Assembly: GCF_900095205.1 (NCBI RefSeq)
Contig: NZ_LT606951.1
Span: forward strand, 434,001-498,000
From: Polynucleobacter necessarius
GTDB taxonomy: Bacteria > Pseudomonadota > Gammaproteobacteria > Burkholderiales > Burkholderiaceae
Direction: 5' to 3'
Length of the DNA stretch: 64,000 nt
The notes under the pieces: model-generated
Database searches by the model: none
Seen by the model: the letters and a program-made list of their open reading frames with translations, nothing else
What the model was told of the DNA's origin: nothing
Position numbers and translations under genes: made by a program
Shown here: positions 18,056-28,926 of the stretch, one piece after another
Layout of the letters: the number at the start of each line of letters is the position of its first letter
Numbering within the stretch: the stretch's first letter is position 1

Positions 18056-19971
18056 TTTCTGAGTTTGGGCATTACGCTTTAGTGTTGGCGCTATGTGTTG
18101 CAGTCATTCAAGGGGTTTTACCTTTGTTAGGCGCGCACTTTGGCCGACGTGATTGGTTGTCGTTAGCAAGACCATCAGCGCAAACCGTTTTCTTATTACT
18201 TGCTATTGCCTTTGTTATTTTGGCTTGGAGTTTTTACATCAATGATTTTTCAGTGCTCTATGTTGCTGAGCACTCGAATTCGCAACTTCCTGTTATTTAT
18301 CGGCTTGGAGCGGTATGGGGCGGTCATGAAGGATCACTTTTGTTATGGATCTTTTTGCTAGCCACCTGGACAATTTTGGTTGCTCAGCTATCTAAAGCTT
18401 TAGATGATTTCATGGTTGCTAGAGTGATTGGCGTTTTAGGTTTAGTCACTAGCGGTTTATTGCTATTTGTTTTAACTACCTCAAACCCGTTTGAGCGTTT
18501 ATTGCCAGCTGCTCAAGATGGGCGCTCTTTAAATCCACTATTGCAAGATCCTGGTTTGGTGTTTCATCCACCGATGTTGTACATGGGTTATGTGGGCTTC
18601 TCAGTTGCTTTTGCTTTTGCCATTGCCTCATTGCTGTCTGGTAGGTTAGATGCAGCATGGGCGCGTTGGTCACGACCTTGGACTACAGCTGCTTGGGTTT
18701 TCCTGACACTTGGAATCGCTTTGGGATCATGGTGGGCGTATTACGAATTAGGTTGGGGTGGTTGGTGGTTCTGGGACCCTGTTGAGAATGTCTCTTTTAT
18801 TCCTTGGCTCGTTGGAACTGCTTTGTTGCACTCATTGGCCGTGACAGAAAAACGCGGTGGCTTTAAAAGTTGGACTCTGCTATTGGCAATCACTGCATTC
18901 TCTCTTTCCTTGCTGGGAACCTTTTTAGTTCGCTCTGGCGTCTTAACATCTGTACATGCTTTTGCTACTGACCCAAGGCGTGGCATATTTATTTTGATTT
19001 TCTTATCGCTGGTGGTGGGCTCATCACTTTTGCTCTATGCATGGCGAGCCCCTAAGAGCACTATGGGTGGAAAATTTAGTCTGAGTTCAAGAGAAACTTT
19101 TATCTTGCTTGGTAATGTATTTTTAGTGGTGTCTGCGGGCTCAGTATTGCTCGGCACCTTGTATCCGCTATTGATAGACGCCTTATATTTAGGCAAGATT
19201 TCTGTTGGGCCCCCTTACTTCAATAGTGTGTTCGTTCCAATTATGACCCCCTTGCTGGTGTTAATGGGTATTGGTCCGTGGGTAAGCTGGAAACAAAGCA
19301 ACTTATTGACCATTGTTAAACGTTTATGGGTTGCGGGGGCTATTGCTGTTGTCGCAGGAGTGGCGATTCCTATGATCATGGGGCAATTTACCTGGCTTGC
19401 TGGAATGGGCTTCATGCTGGCTTTTTGGGTCATTGCATCGGGTTGCATGCAAATCATTCGTCAGGCTAAGGTAGGAAAACCCACACGTTCTTTTATTGGG
19501 ATGCAGGTAGCGCATTTAGGCATAGCCGTATTTGTGATTGGCGTCACGATGGTAGGTGCTTATCAAGAAGAAAAAGATGTACGCATGGCAGCTGGCGATA
19601 CGGTGACAGTGGGGGGTTATCAAATTCAACTTCAGGGTGTTAATGCTGCGCGTGGTCCAAATTACCAAGCGATGCGTGGCCCATTCTTATTATCAAAAGA
19701 TGGAGGTACATCAATCAGCCTCTATCCCGAAAAGAGAAGTTACTTTTCTTCTACGATGCCAATGACTGAGGCAGCTATTGATGCTGGATTGACTCGCGAT
19801 ATTTATGTTTCATTGGGTGAAGAATTGGGTGACCAATCATGGGCAGTGCGTGTCTACTACAAGCCATTTGTTGATTGGATTTGGGGTGGTTGCTTATTAA
19901 TGGCTTTAGGTGGCGTATTAGCTATGTCGGATAAGCGTTATCGACTGAAGTTGAAGAGCAAATTCTCATGA
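18052..19971 (+). CDS. ccmF: Cytochrome c heme lyase subunit CcmF
   Basis: 639 residues, many membrane helices. WWD motif [20 protein letters not shown] at about residues 227-246; other family blocks are [33 protein letters not shown] and [20 protein letters not shown], with the heme-ligand histidines. It joins heme from CcmE to the CxxCH cysteines of apocytochromes together with CcmH and CcmI. Overlaps neighbours by four bases on both sides. Confidence 0.95.
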   Translation: MISEFGHYALVLALCVAVIQGVLPLLGAHFGRRDWLSLARPSAQTVFLLLAIAFVILAWSFYINDFSVLYVAEHSNSQLPVIYRLGAVWGGHEGSLLLWIFLLATWTILVAQLSKALDDFMVARVIGVLGLVTSGLLLFVLTTSNPFERLLPAAQDGRSLNPLLQDPGLVFHPPMLYMGYVGFSVAFAFAIASLLSGRLDAAWARWSRPWTTAAWVFLTLGIALGSWWAYYELGWGGWWFWDPVENVSFIPWLVGTALLHSLAVTEKRGGFKSWTLLLAITAFSLSLLGTFLVRSGVLTSVHAFATDPRRGIFILIFLSLVVGSSLLLYAWRAPKSTMGGKFSLSSRETFILLGNVFLVVSAGSVLLGTLYPLLIDALYLGKISVGPPYFNSVFVPIMTPLLVLMGIGPWVSWKQSNLLTIVKRLWVAGAIAVVAGVAIPMIMGQFTWLAGMGFMLAFWVIASGCMQIIRQAKVGKPTRSFIGMQVAHLGIAVFVIGVTMVGAYQEEKDVRMAAGDTVTVGGYQIQLQGVNAARGPNYQAMRGPFLLSKDGGTSISLYPEKRSYFSSTMPMTEAAIDAGLTRDIYVSLGEELGDQSWAVRVYYKPFVDWIWGGCLLMALGGVLAMSDKRYRLKLKSKFS

Positions 19972-20498
19972 AAGCAAAATTTCTCATTCTGCTGGGATTG
20001 TTTTTAGGTCTTGTCGTATTTTTGGCTATAGGCCTCAACCGCGATCCCCATGAAGTGCCTTCACCATTAATTAATAAAGCAGCACCTGCATTTGAAGTCG
20101 CTCAGCTGGCAGACTCGAATAAAGCTTTTTCTCCTGCGAGTATGAAGGGGCAGGTATGGATTTTGAATGTTTGGGCTTCTTGGTGTGTTGCCTGTCGCGA
20201 AGAGCATCCTGTATTGGTTGAGTTGGCTAAGTCTCAAGTGGCCCCAGTCATTGGTTTGGACTACAAAGATAAGCGTGAAGATGCCTTAGCGATGCTGGCA
20301 AAACAAGGTAACCCCTATGTACTCTCTGCCTTTGATGGCAATGGTCGTATAGGTATTGACTATGGAGTGTATGGAGTGCCTGAGACCTACATCATTGATC
20401 AGTCTGGAATCATTCGTTTTAAGCATATTGGGCCGCTAACAATGGATTTATTGAATCAAAAATTTTATCCGATATTGAGTAAGCTTAAAAAATCATGA
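19968..20498 (+). CDS. ccmG: Thiol:disulfide oxidoreductase CcmG (DsbE)
   Basis: 176 residues: an N-terminal membrane anchor (residues 5-22) and a periplasmic thioredoxin fold with active site WASWCVACREEHP (Cys73, Cys76) and the cis-Pro loop GVYGVPETYIID. It reduces apocytochrome or CcmH cysteines before heme attachment. Overlaps ccmF and ccmH starts by four bases. Confidence 0.94.
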   Translation: MKAKFLILLGLFLGLVVFLAIGLNRDPHEVPSPLINKAAPAFEVAQLADSNKAFSPASMKGQVWILNVWASWCVACREEHPVLVELAKSQVAPVIGLDYKDKREDALAMLAKQGNPYVLSAFDGNGRIGIDYGVYGVPETYIIDQSGIIRFKHIGPLTMDLLNQKFYPILSKLKKS

Positions 20499-20965
20499 AA
20501 CGGTTTTTTCTCCTCCTCATTTGCGTATTTTGTATGGGTAATGTGATTGCTAAGGACGCCGCTCCCTTAGCAGATGACCCAGTCACTGAACAGCGTTTGA
20601 TTAGTATTTCTGAGGAAATGCGTTGCTTGGTTTGTCAGAATGAATCTTTGGCTGGTTCAAGATCTGATTTAGCAAATGATCTTCGTCGAGAGATTCGGAT
20701 ACTGATTAAAGAGGGTAAGAGCGATGAGCAAATTCGCTCATTTATGGTTGAGCGCTATGGCGATTTCGTGCTCTATCGCCCGCCGGTCAAGCCAATTACT
20801 TGGTTGCTTTGGATTGGCCCATTTGTAATTCTTGGTATTGGTATCGTCGGCTTATTGACATATTTGCGACGCAGAAATAGCAGTGTCCCTAACATTGCGC
20901 TTACTGAAGCTGATAATCGAAAAATCGAGGCATTATTAAATTCAGCAGATAAGAAAGAAGGATGA
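20495..20965 (+). CDS. ccmH: Cytochrome c maturation protein CcmH (CcmH N-domain type)
   Basis: 156 residues: signal peptide, then the redox motif MRCLVCQNESLAGS (Cys44, Cys47) of the LRCxxCQ family, then one C-terminal membrane helix (ITWLLWIGPFVILGIGIVGLLTYL). It presents reduced apocytochrome to CcmF. Overlaps ccmG and ccmI by four bases. Confidence 0.94.
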   Translation: MKRFFLLLICVFCMGNVIAKDAAPLADDPVTEQRLISISEEMRCLVCQNESLAGSRSDLANDLRREIRILIKEGKSDEQIRSFMVERYGDFVLYRPPVKPITWLLWIGPFVILGIGIVGLLTYLRRRNSSVPNIALTEADNRKIEALLNSADKKEG

Positions 20966-22161
20966 ATTCAGTGACTAGCTTCTTGATAGCTGCTTTTCTG
21001 TTTTTGGTTCTGGTGTTGTTGTTACTCCTGCGCCCTTTTATTTTTCCAGCAAAAAAAGAGGCGATATCGCGTCGTCAGATGAATGCCGCCATTTACCGTG
21101 AAGAGCTTGATAAGTTAGAGGCCGAGCACCAATCAGGTGTTATTACTGCTACAGATTATGAAATTGCGCATGCAGAAATGCGTCAAAGACTGTTTCAGGA
21201 TACTGTCGAGGAAGATGACCAAGAGGTAGCCGGGTCTGCAAAGAAAACGGCAGTTGGGCTTTGCCTCTTTATTGTGCTGTTATCTTCTGTTCTCTATTTT
21301 TCATTAGGTGATGTAGTTCGTGTAGCCCAAAGGAATTCTGAGGCACCTCTTACGCAAGAGAATGTCGAGAAGATGGTGGCTGAATTTGCCGCGAAGATGG
21401 AAAAAGATCCTGGCAATTTAAAAGGCTGGGCAATGCTAGCGCGCTCTTATCGAATTTTGGGCCGCAATGAAGATGCTGCTAAAGCTTATGCACTAGCCGG
21501 GGACTATATGGATACTGACCCGCAATTATTAGCCGATTACGCTGATGTGTTGGCTACAAATGCGAATGGTAGTTTTGCTGGAAAGCCGCTCCAATTGGTT
21601 AAACAGGCTCTCAAGCTGGACCCTAATAGCCTGATGGCACTTTGGTTTTCTGGAACCGCAGACTATAACGCTGGGAACTATAAAGCAGCTGTTCAGACTT
21701 GGGAAAAGCTAGCACAACAATTGCCCCCTAATACAGATGAAGCACGCGCTATTCAGGGTTCTATTTCTCAAGCGCGATCTAAGGGTGGACTTACACCTTC
21801 AAAGCCAGTAGTTGCAAGTGGAAAAAGCATTAGCGGCAAGATTGAGTTATCTCCAGCCCTAAAATCTAAAGTTCAGTCAGAAGATATTGTGCTGGTCATT
21901 GTTCGTAAACCTGGAGAGCGTATGCCAATCGCCGTTTTAAAGGTAGCTGCAGCTAATTTCCCAATGAGCTTTGTTTTGAATGATTCTCTATCAATGAATC
22001 CTAACGTGCCGCTCTCTCAATTGTCTGAGGTCACTATAGAGGTGCGTATTTCTAAAACTGGTATGGCCAAGGCGGAGACAGGTGACCTAATTTCCTCCCC
22101 AAAAACTATTCAAGTTGGCGCTAGTAACGTTCTCCTGCTAGTTGACCAAGTGCGCCAGTAA
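20962..22161 (+). CDS. ccmI: Cytochrome c maturation protein CcmI (CycH)
   Basis: 399 residues. Two N-terminal membrane helices enclose the conserved cytoplasmic loop (RRQMNAAIYREELDKLEAEHQSG), followed by periplasmic TPR repeats (NLKGWAMLARSYRILGRNEDAAKAYALAG; NSLMALWFSGTADYNAGNYKAAVQTWEKL) and a C-terminal beta domain. It holds the C-terminal end of apocytochrome c for the CcmFH lyase. End of the ccm operon, two bases from the convergent SDR remnant. Confidence 0.93.
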   Translation: MNSVTSFLIAAFLFLVLVLLLLLRPFIFPAKKEAISRRQMNAAIYREELDKLEAEHQSGVITATDYEIAHAEMRQRLFQDTVEEDDQEVAGSAKKTAVGLCLFIVLLSSVLYFSLGDVVRVAQRNSEAPLTQENVEKMVAEFAAKMEKDPGNLKGWAMLARSYRILGRNEDAAKAYALAGDYMDTDPQLLADYADVLATNANGSFAGKPLQLVKQALKLDPNSLMALWFSGTADYNAGNYKAAVQTWEKLAQQLPPNTDEARAIQGSISQARSKGGLTPSKPVVASGKSISGKIELSPALKSKVQSEDIVLVIVRKPGERMPIAVLKVAAANFPMSFVLNDSLSMNPNVPLSQLSEVTIEVRISKTGMAKAETGDLISSPKTIQVGASNVLLLVDQVRQ

Positions 22162-22163
22162 AT

Positions 22164-22931
22164 TTAGCCTCTACCAACGAAAGGCATATTAGTTGCCATG
22201 ACGATCATCGAGAGAATATTGCTGTCGAGTGGAAGCTGTGCCATATGGAGCACAGCCTCTCCTACATGATCAACATCCATGCGTGGCTCTACTTTGATAG
22301 ATTGATCTGCCTGCAAAATTCCAGCAGCCATATGTTCAGTCATTTCAGTGGCAGCATTGCCAATATCAATTTGACCGCAGGCAATATTGAAAGGTCGTCC
22401 GTCTAATGCAATGGTTTTCGTTAAGCCACTAATAGCATGCTTAGTAGTGGTATAAGGGGTTTGACAGCGGGCGCGGTGCATGAGCGGAAATGGAGCCGTT
22501 GTTAATAATTCTCTGCCGCCCTGTGGGGATTGAGCCTTCATCATTCGAATAGCTTCTTGAGAGCACAAAAACGCACCACACAGATTCGCATTCACAACAT
22601 TCATCCATTGTTCGTAAGTGAGTTCCTCCATAGGGATTGCAGGCGCACCCATGCCAGCGTTATTGAATAGCACATCAATTCGTCCAAATTTTTCCTTTAG
22701 CGCTGCGAACAGTTTTTTAACCTCACTTGGATTGCCTACGTCACAAGAAACTGCAAGGCAGTTACTTTGATTGCCACCAATATCTTGTATAGCCTTTTCG
22801 AGCCTTTCAAGATTGCGACCCGTTAAGACCACTTGATATAGCCCCCTTTAAGAAGGGCTTTGGCAGCTGCTTTGCCAATCCCGGTTCCTGCTTCCCGTTA
22901 CAAGGGCTACCTTAGATTTTGATGAACTCAT
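22164..22931 (-). pseudogene. Broken short-chain dehydrogenase/reductase
   Basis: From ATG 22931 (MSSSKSKVALVTG) the frame is lost inside the cofactor glycine motif; [17 protein letters not shown] is in a second frame and [16 protein letters not shown] in a third, open to 22164. NNAGMGAP and the catalytic YTTTK are preserved. Inside the open part a two-base insertion near 22505 and a one-base insertion near 22466 compensate each other; between them the reading is scrambled, replacing the expected [16 protein letters not shown] and removing the catalytic Ser. Convergent with ccmI. Confidence 0.88.
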
Positions 22932-23019
22932 AATGGTCTTTTAAGCTAAAAACCATCATCTTATCCCGAAATATTTGACCGGTTTGAAATCTTTTTCTAG
23001 TGATCAGGGTCGGGGCATA

Positions 23020-24341
23020 ATGCAAAAAACAATTGAGACTGCAATGAATTTCATCCAAAGACAAATGTATAACCCTGTGGCTCTGGTTGGAGCTTTTTTT
23101 GCACTACTAATTTTGCTTATTGGTGTTTTGTGGATTTTGATTCCTCCGCCGCCAAAGACAATTGAAATGGCTACCGGTTTTCCATCTGGTCTCTACTACC
23201 AGTTTGGAGAGCGCCTAAAGGTTGAGGTGGCTAAAGAATCGGTAAATCTCAAAATAAAATCCACTGGTGGAACCATAGATAACCTTGCCTTATTGAGCGA
23301 CCCTAAATCTGGAGTTGATTTTGCGATGGTGCAGGGTAGAGTGGCTAACCTTACCCAATACCCTCAATTGATCTCTATTGCTGGAATGTTTTACGAACCC
23401 ATTTGGGTTTGGTATCGCGAGGGGGTCTTTAAAAGGTGAGGGCGGTCAATTAAAGTTGCTGAACCAGTTAAAAGGGAAGCGTGTTTCTATAGGAAATGAA
23501 GGAAGCAGTACTTTAGCGCTCACTAAGGATTTATTAGAAGCGAGTGGAATTACTGACCAAGATATCAGTGCGCAGAAGTTAAATCCGAACGAGGCGATTG
23601 CTAAGCTTAAAAGTGGTGAGTTAGATGCTGTGTTTGTAGTGGCGGCTGCTGAGGCGCCTATTTTGAAAAAGTTTTATACCATTCCAGGCGTTCGTTTGAT
23701 GAATTTTGATTAGGCAGATGCCTACACCAGAAATTTCAGCTATTTATCTAAGGTTACAGTTCCTAGGGGCTTGTTGAGCATTCAGCTTGATCAACCGCAT
23801 CAGGATATTCAGGTAATGGCTGCAACTGCAACCCTGGTAGCGCGGAAAATGTTAGTCCTGCATTAGTTTCCCTCTTGCTCAGCGCTTTTTACGATATTTT
23901 AAAGCCTTACTCGCGCTTGCAAAAAGTTGGTGAATTCCCGTCTAATATTGGGTTAGACTTCCCCTTGCATACTGATGCGGAAATATATCTTAAAGACGGG
24001 CCATCATTCTTGCATCGTCACCTACCGTTTTTTGGACTGCGGTATGGGCAGGTCGCTTCGTGAAGATTGTGATCCCACTGTTGGTAATTTTGATCCCATT
24101 ATTTACCTAATCAACTAAGCATTTCTTGTTACGACTCAAGCTGGCGCGAGTTTATGAGGAGCTTAAATGGATTGAGAAGAATGCGCATAATTCTGCATTA
24201 AAAGAAAAGAGTTTCAAAGATTTTGAGGCAATCGAAAGACGGGTTAGCAATATCAATGTCTCGATGCTGGATGCCAAAGAACTCTATGACCTGAAGGTAC
24301 ACGTAGATCAGGTACGTGGACGCTTAAAATTAGTTCACTAA
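23020..24341 (+). pseudogene. Broken TAXI-type TRAP solute-binding protein
   Basis: From ATG 23020: a membrane anchor (ALVGAFFALLILLIGVLWILI), MATGFPSGLYYQFGERLKVE and MVQGRVANL. The frame is lost near 23432, resumes as GEGGQLKLLNQLKGKRVSIGNEGSSTLALTKDLL, meets TAG at 23711-23713 (after LMNFD, before ADAYTRNF), and is broken several more times before the C-terminal coiled segment ELKWIEKNAHNSALKEKSF ends at 24341. Five or more lesions; among the most decayed genes here. Confidence 0.85.
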
Positions 24342-24350
24342 GGAGACATC

Positions 24351-25319
24351 ATGTTTAAAAGATTGCAAGAACTATTGTTCCTCTTGGGCATAGTCATGTC
24401 CTCTGTAGTTTATGCGCAAGCTTATCCAAGTAAACCAATATCGTTGATAGTGCCTCAGGCAGCAAGGGGGTACTAATGACATTGTTGCGCGTCTCGTTAC
24501 GCCTGCATTCGGTGAATCGATTGGCGCATCGGTGGTGGTTGAGAATAGACCCGGTGCCGGCGGAAATATTGGCACGCAAAGTGATGCCCGTGCAGCGAAA
24601 GATGGCTATACCTTATTACTTACCATCAATAGTGCTCAGGCAATCAATCCTGCTTTATATAAGAATCCTGGTTTTGATCCAGTTAATGATTTTGTGCCGC
24701 TTTATTACATCGGTGCTACGCCATACGTGTTGGTATCGCCCCCCGGTTCGCCTTATAAAACTTTGGCCGATGTTGTAGCGGCAGCAAAAAAGAAGCCAGG
24801 CGAGTTGTCATATGCCTCGGCTGGAAATGGCACCATTAGTCATTTATTAGGGGCTATGCTCAATGTTAGTGCTGGCATTGAGATGCAACATATTCCCTAT
24901 AAAGGCGTTGCACCAGCTATCAATGATGTGCTGGGTGGCCAAGTGCTTTTAGCATTTGCCCAGTCTGCCATCTGTTCTCAATTACATTAAGACTGGAAAA
25001 TTTCAGGCAATTGCCATTAGCTCTGCGAAGCGATCTAGTGCAGCCCCAGAAATTCCAACAATTGCGGAGACTTATCCTGACTGCGTAGGTGAGGTATGGG
25101 TAGCTATCTTCGCCCCCATCGGCGTGAATAGTGAAGTTGTGAAGAAAATTCAGGTAGCAATGGATAAGACGATGTCTAAAGCCGGAGGTACGTGAAAAGT
25201 TAATTGCTCAGGGGCTTGATCTGACGCCCGTACCGACCACGAAGCTGGGCGCTTTACTGAAAGATAAATTAGCAAAATGGGTAAAAATTGTTAAAGCATC
25301 TGGTGTTCAATTGGATTAA
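24351..25319 (+). pseudogene. Broken Bug/TctC-type binding protein, copy 2
   Basis: AAGGAGACATC precedes ATG 24351 and a good signal peptide (LLFLLGIVMSSVVYAQ). The frame is lost after YPSKPISLIVPQAA near 24465. VVVENRPGAGGNIGTQSDARAAKDGYTLLL begins the main body; shifts near 24965 and 25190 separate SLPSVLNYIKTGKFQAIAIS and the C-terminus KLIAQGLDLTPVPTTKLG...KASGVQLD. Three frameshifts. Confidence 0.88.
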
Positions 25320-25366
25320 ATAAGTCTAACTGAGCGCTAATTTTTTACTTGACCTAAAATACATTA

Positions 25367-26121
25367 ATGACAACTGCTGGCCTCGCGCCTCCACTAACCC
25401 CTCTTAAGCAGATTGATCAAGCTTTGCGTGATGATGGCTTTGTTGTGGTGTTAGCTGAAACTATTGCAAAAATCAGCAAGGTTGCCTTATCTAGCCTTCA
25501 GGACTTATCTGGGTTTTGGGATGGTCTACCACGCGATCCTTATTTAAAGGATGGTGGGCGATATCGTTTTCGCCGTCATGTAAGCTATCAAATCAAAGGT
25601 GATGAACTCACTGTGGTTCTCCGCACCGAGCGCATTGGCGTCACTTGATTACAACGCGCTTTATGGTGGTATTGAGCGTTGGTTTGAGCCTATTCAGAGT
25701 GAGTTATTAAACAATCCAGCTTGGCAATCGGTATTGCTGGGGCTCGCTCATCTTTTGAATGGTTTAAAGCCCGTCAACACTTGGTTTGTCGAAGCGTATC
25801 AGTTTCGGATTGATACTACCGATGGGATTGGGCGACCCACGCCTGAGGCGCGCTCACCGAGATGGCGTTGATTTTGTTGCAGTCTTCTTGCTTGATCGCG
25901 TAGAAATCAAGGGTGGCGAAACCAGAATATTTGATGCCTCTGGATCTACAGGCTTGCGTTTTACTCTTTCGCAGCCCTGGTCTTTATTGCTCATGAATGA
26001 TTAACGCATGATTCATGAATCTACACCTATTCAGCCCTTAGCGAAGTACGGGTATCGCGATACCTTGGGGCTAACTTATCGCTCGAATGGCTTTCAAGAT
26101 TCTCCTAACCGTAGTCAGTAG
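25367..26121 (+). pseudogene. Broken 2OG-Fe(II) dioxygenase family gene
   Basis: Pieces match the bacterial 2OG-Fe dioxygenase family (PF10014 type): LRDDGFVVV, FWDGLPRDPYLKDGGRYRFRRH, then LDYNALYGGIERWFEPI, VEAYQFRIDTTDGIGRPTPE, HRDGVDFVAVFLLDR and IHESTPIQPLAKYGYRDTLGLTYRS. These lie in several frames, with breaks near 25640, 25855 and 26000. The iron-ligand His-x-Asp (HRDGVD) is readable. The role of the family is not well known. Confidence 0.75.
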
Positions 26122-26135
26122 TAGGTCTTTTTGAA

Positions 26136-27500
26136 GTGACAGAGATCTATCGTGTTGTTTGTGCTGCTGGATTTTCGGGTGATTGAACAGACGTAGCTAA
26201 ACCTTTAGTGGACGAATTATTGAGACAGGGTGGGAGGACTAGTTGCCTTATTTTTGAGAGTCTTGCAGAAAGAACGTTAGCACTTGCTCAGTTAGAGCGG
26301 CAACAGAATTCTGAGTTGGGTTATGAATCCTTGTTATCAGCAATGCTGGAGCCAATTTTAGTAGATTGCATAAAAGGTCAAATACCCATCGTTGGCAATT
26401 TTGGTGCCGCTAATCCAGAAGGCGCAGCAAGATTAATTTCTGTAATTGCAAAAGAAAAAGGTTTGCCAGATATTCGGATCGCTATTGTTCGGGGCGATGA
26501 TATATCTGCACAAGACTTTCGTCCCCAGTTAGAAAACTTGCTCTCAACTGAGGATAGAAAAACCTTAAATCAAAGTAAGCTAGTGAGCACAAATGTCTAT
26601 TTAGGAGCTCAAGAAATTGCTGATGCTTTGATGGCTGGTGCCCAAGTCGTTGTCACTGGACGTGTTGCTGATCCAGCATTAACCGTTGGGCCTTTGATGG
26701 CGCATTTCAAAAAAGATTGGAATGATTGGGCTTTTCTAGGCGCAGCCACTATGGCTGGACATTTATTAGAGTGCGGGGCTCAAGTTACAGGTGGCTATTT
26801 TGCTGATCCAGGCATGAAAGATGTTCCCGGCTTGGCAAGCCTTGGTTTTCCAATTGTCGAGTTTGATGCCCAAGGCACAATTTGTATTACCAAACCTATT
26901 GGAAGTGGTGGTTTGGTCAATCGTATGACCGTAACAGAGCAGCTTTTATACGAACTTCATGATCCAGCTCAGTATTTAACTCCAGATGTGATTGCCGGTA
27001 TTACACAAACGCAGATTACAGATTTGGGAGGAGATAGAGTGCAGGTTACTGGCGTCCAGGGTCACTCAAGACCTGAAAACTTAAAGGCCAATGTATGTAT
27101 TGATGGAGGCTGGTTAGCCGAGGCTGAAATATCTTATGCAGGATTTAACGCATATGAGCGAGCGCAATTGGCTGCTCAGATTATTCGAGAGCGTCTAGGC
27201 GACCTGGATTTACGTATCGATTTTATCGGCTCCTCTAGCGCCTTTGCGAGCGATGCTGGCGGCGGCCCACAATTTACCTCTCAAAATGGGTTTGCTGATA
27301 TTCGTATGCGGGTAGCCGCTGCTCATCAAGACAAAAATAAGGTGAGTCAAGTATGCAAAGAGGTGACTGCACTGTATACCTGTGGACCCGCAAGCGGTGG
27401 TGGCGTGCGTATCAGCCTAAAACCTCGTTTAAATACATTGGTCTGCTTTGTTCCGAGAGAATTGGTGAGAGCATCCTTTGGGTTCTATAAGGGCCAATAG
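26136..27500 (+). pseudogene. AtuA-like (DUF1446) protein with a single early stop
   Basis: From GTG 26136: MTEIYRVVCAAGFSGD, then TGA at 26184-26186 (codon 17), then TDVAKPLVDELLRQGG and an uninterrupted frame to 27500. Family blocks: GNFGAANPEGAARLI, NVYLGAQEIADALMAGAQVVVTGRVADPAL, HLLECGAQVTGGYFADPG, FPIVEFDAQGTICITKPIGSGGLV. Members act in acyclic terpene or related acyl-CoA catabolism; biochemistry is poorly known. The expected residue at codon 17 is Arg (CGA to TGA). Re-initiation at GTG 26208 would lose the start of the glycine-rich N-terminus. Confidence 0.8.
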
Positions 27501-27506
27501 TTAACT

Positions 27507-27833
27507 ATGAGAAAAGCAGCTCCTTTATATCAATTGGCTCATGCCAGAACGGGCGACAAAGGGAATCGGTCCAATATCAGCGTGATCGCTTATCGCCCTG
27601 AAGATTTTCCTCTTTTGTTAAAAGAGTTGACGCCAGAGAGGGTGAAAGCCCATTTTGGTTTTCGGAATCCTGGTGCTGTTGTTCGTTATGAGTTACCAAA
27701 TCTTATGGCTTTGAATTTTGTGATTGATGATGTGCTGGATGGCGGAGTGAACTTATCACTCAATCTAGATTCCCATGGCAAGAGCCTTTCTTATCGGCTC
27801 TTGGCGATGGAAATCAATATGGAAAAAAGCTAA
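27507..27833 (+). CDS. AtuA-associated ferredoxin-fold protein
   Basis: 108 residues, matching the small C-terminal domain that follows AtuA proteins: LAHARTGDKGNRSNISVIAY, VKAHFGFRNPGAVVRYELPNLMALNFVIDDVLDGGV. In many genomes this domain is fused to AtuA; here it is a separate gene six bases after it. Intact, although the partner carries a stop, so it is probably without function unless the partner is made by readthrough. Confidence 0.78.
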   Translation: MRKAAPLYQLAHARTGDKGNRSNISVIAYRPEDFPLLLKELTPERVKAHFGFRNPGAVVRYELPNLMALNFVIDDVLDGGVNLSLNLDSHGKSLSYRLLAMEINMEKS

Positions 27834-27846
27834 TTCACTTAGGCTT

Positions 27847-28841
27847 TTACTCGGGCTCCATCCCCGCTTCTTTAATGGCTTTGGCCCATTTGGTCGTTTC
27901 TAGTTTAATTTTCTGTCCAAGGACTTCAGGTGTGCCAGGTTGAGTTTCAAAACCCATGGCAGAAAAGCGATCAACCAACTCTTTTGATTTAGCTGCATCA
28001 TTAATTGCTTTGTTCAGCTTGTTCACGGCATCTTTTGGCATGCCGGCGGGTCCAAAGGCGGCAAAGAAAGCGATTAGTTCGTAACCTTTAATGCCCAGTG
28101 CTTCATTCACGGTGGGTGGCTCCGGAATGGCTGGAGAGCGTTTCAGTGAGGTTACTGCGAGACCGCGAATCTTGCCCAGCCTGAACTTGAACTTGCGGCA
28201 ATGTCACTGCAAAGTCGGCAGTAAACATATTGACCTGTCCACCAATCAGATCAGTCATGGCATTAGGCCCGCTCTTATAGGAAACGCCAGTCATTTTGAT
28301 GCCAGCAACGTTTGCAAACATTTCTGACGAAACACGTTGCGATGTACTTGCATAGGCAAAAGTCATTTTTCCAGGATCTGCTTTTGCTAGAGCAACAAAT
28401 CCATTGAGAGATTTTGCGGGCACATCATTGTTGATGGCAACAATGAGAGGGATTGATCCAAAATACCCAATGAGTGTAAAAGCAGTATCTTGGTTGTACG
28501 AAAGATTTTTTACAAGACTTTTGAGCGCAGCATTGGTGCTATTGGTTCCGAATAACAAGGTATAGCTATCTGCTGGTGATTTCGCGACCAAGTCTGCGCC
28601 GATCAATCCGTTAGCTCCGGGCCGATTCTCTATGACCACGGGCTTGCCCTAAGGACTTAGCCATCTTCGCTGCAAAAGCGCGCCCAATTTGATCAGTTGC
28701 GCTTCCTGGGGCAAATGGAACAATCGCTTTAATAGGTTTTGAAGGGTATGAATCATCCGCTAGCGCTAGTGCGCTGCTTGTTCCCAATATGAGGAAGGCG
28801 CAGAATTGCGCTAGACGCCCTGAAAATGGTTTGTTTTTCAT
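27847..28841 (-). pseudogene. Broken Bug/TctC-type binding protein, copy 3
   Basis: Signal peptide from 28841 (LAQFCAFLILGTSSALALA), then YPSKPIKAIVPFAPGSATDQIGRAFAAKMAKSLGQ. The frame changes near 28645 before VVIENRPGANGLIGADLVAKSPADSYTLLFG and again near 28165, after which NEALGIKGYELIAFFAAFGPAGMPKDAV runs to 27847. Two frameshifts. Convergent with the AtuA pair. Confidence 0.88.
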
Positions 28842-28926
28842 TATGTCTCCATTTTGTTTCTTATAGTGTAGCGGGTCTGTGGTGTTCTAGGCGAGTAGAA
28901 TAAGCCCACGTTTCTACTGACTATTT

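Noticed and set aside
22164..28841. A genomic island or prophage in the decayed stretch
   Set aside because: No integrase, transposase, tRNA border or phage gene is visible, and the gene types match normal Burkholderiales accessory metabolism.
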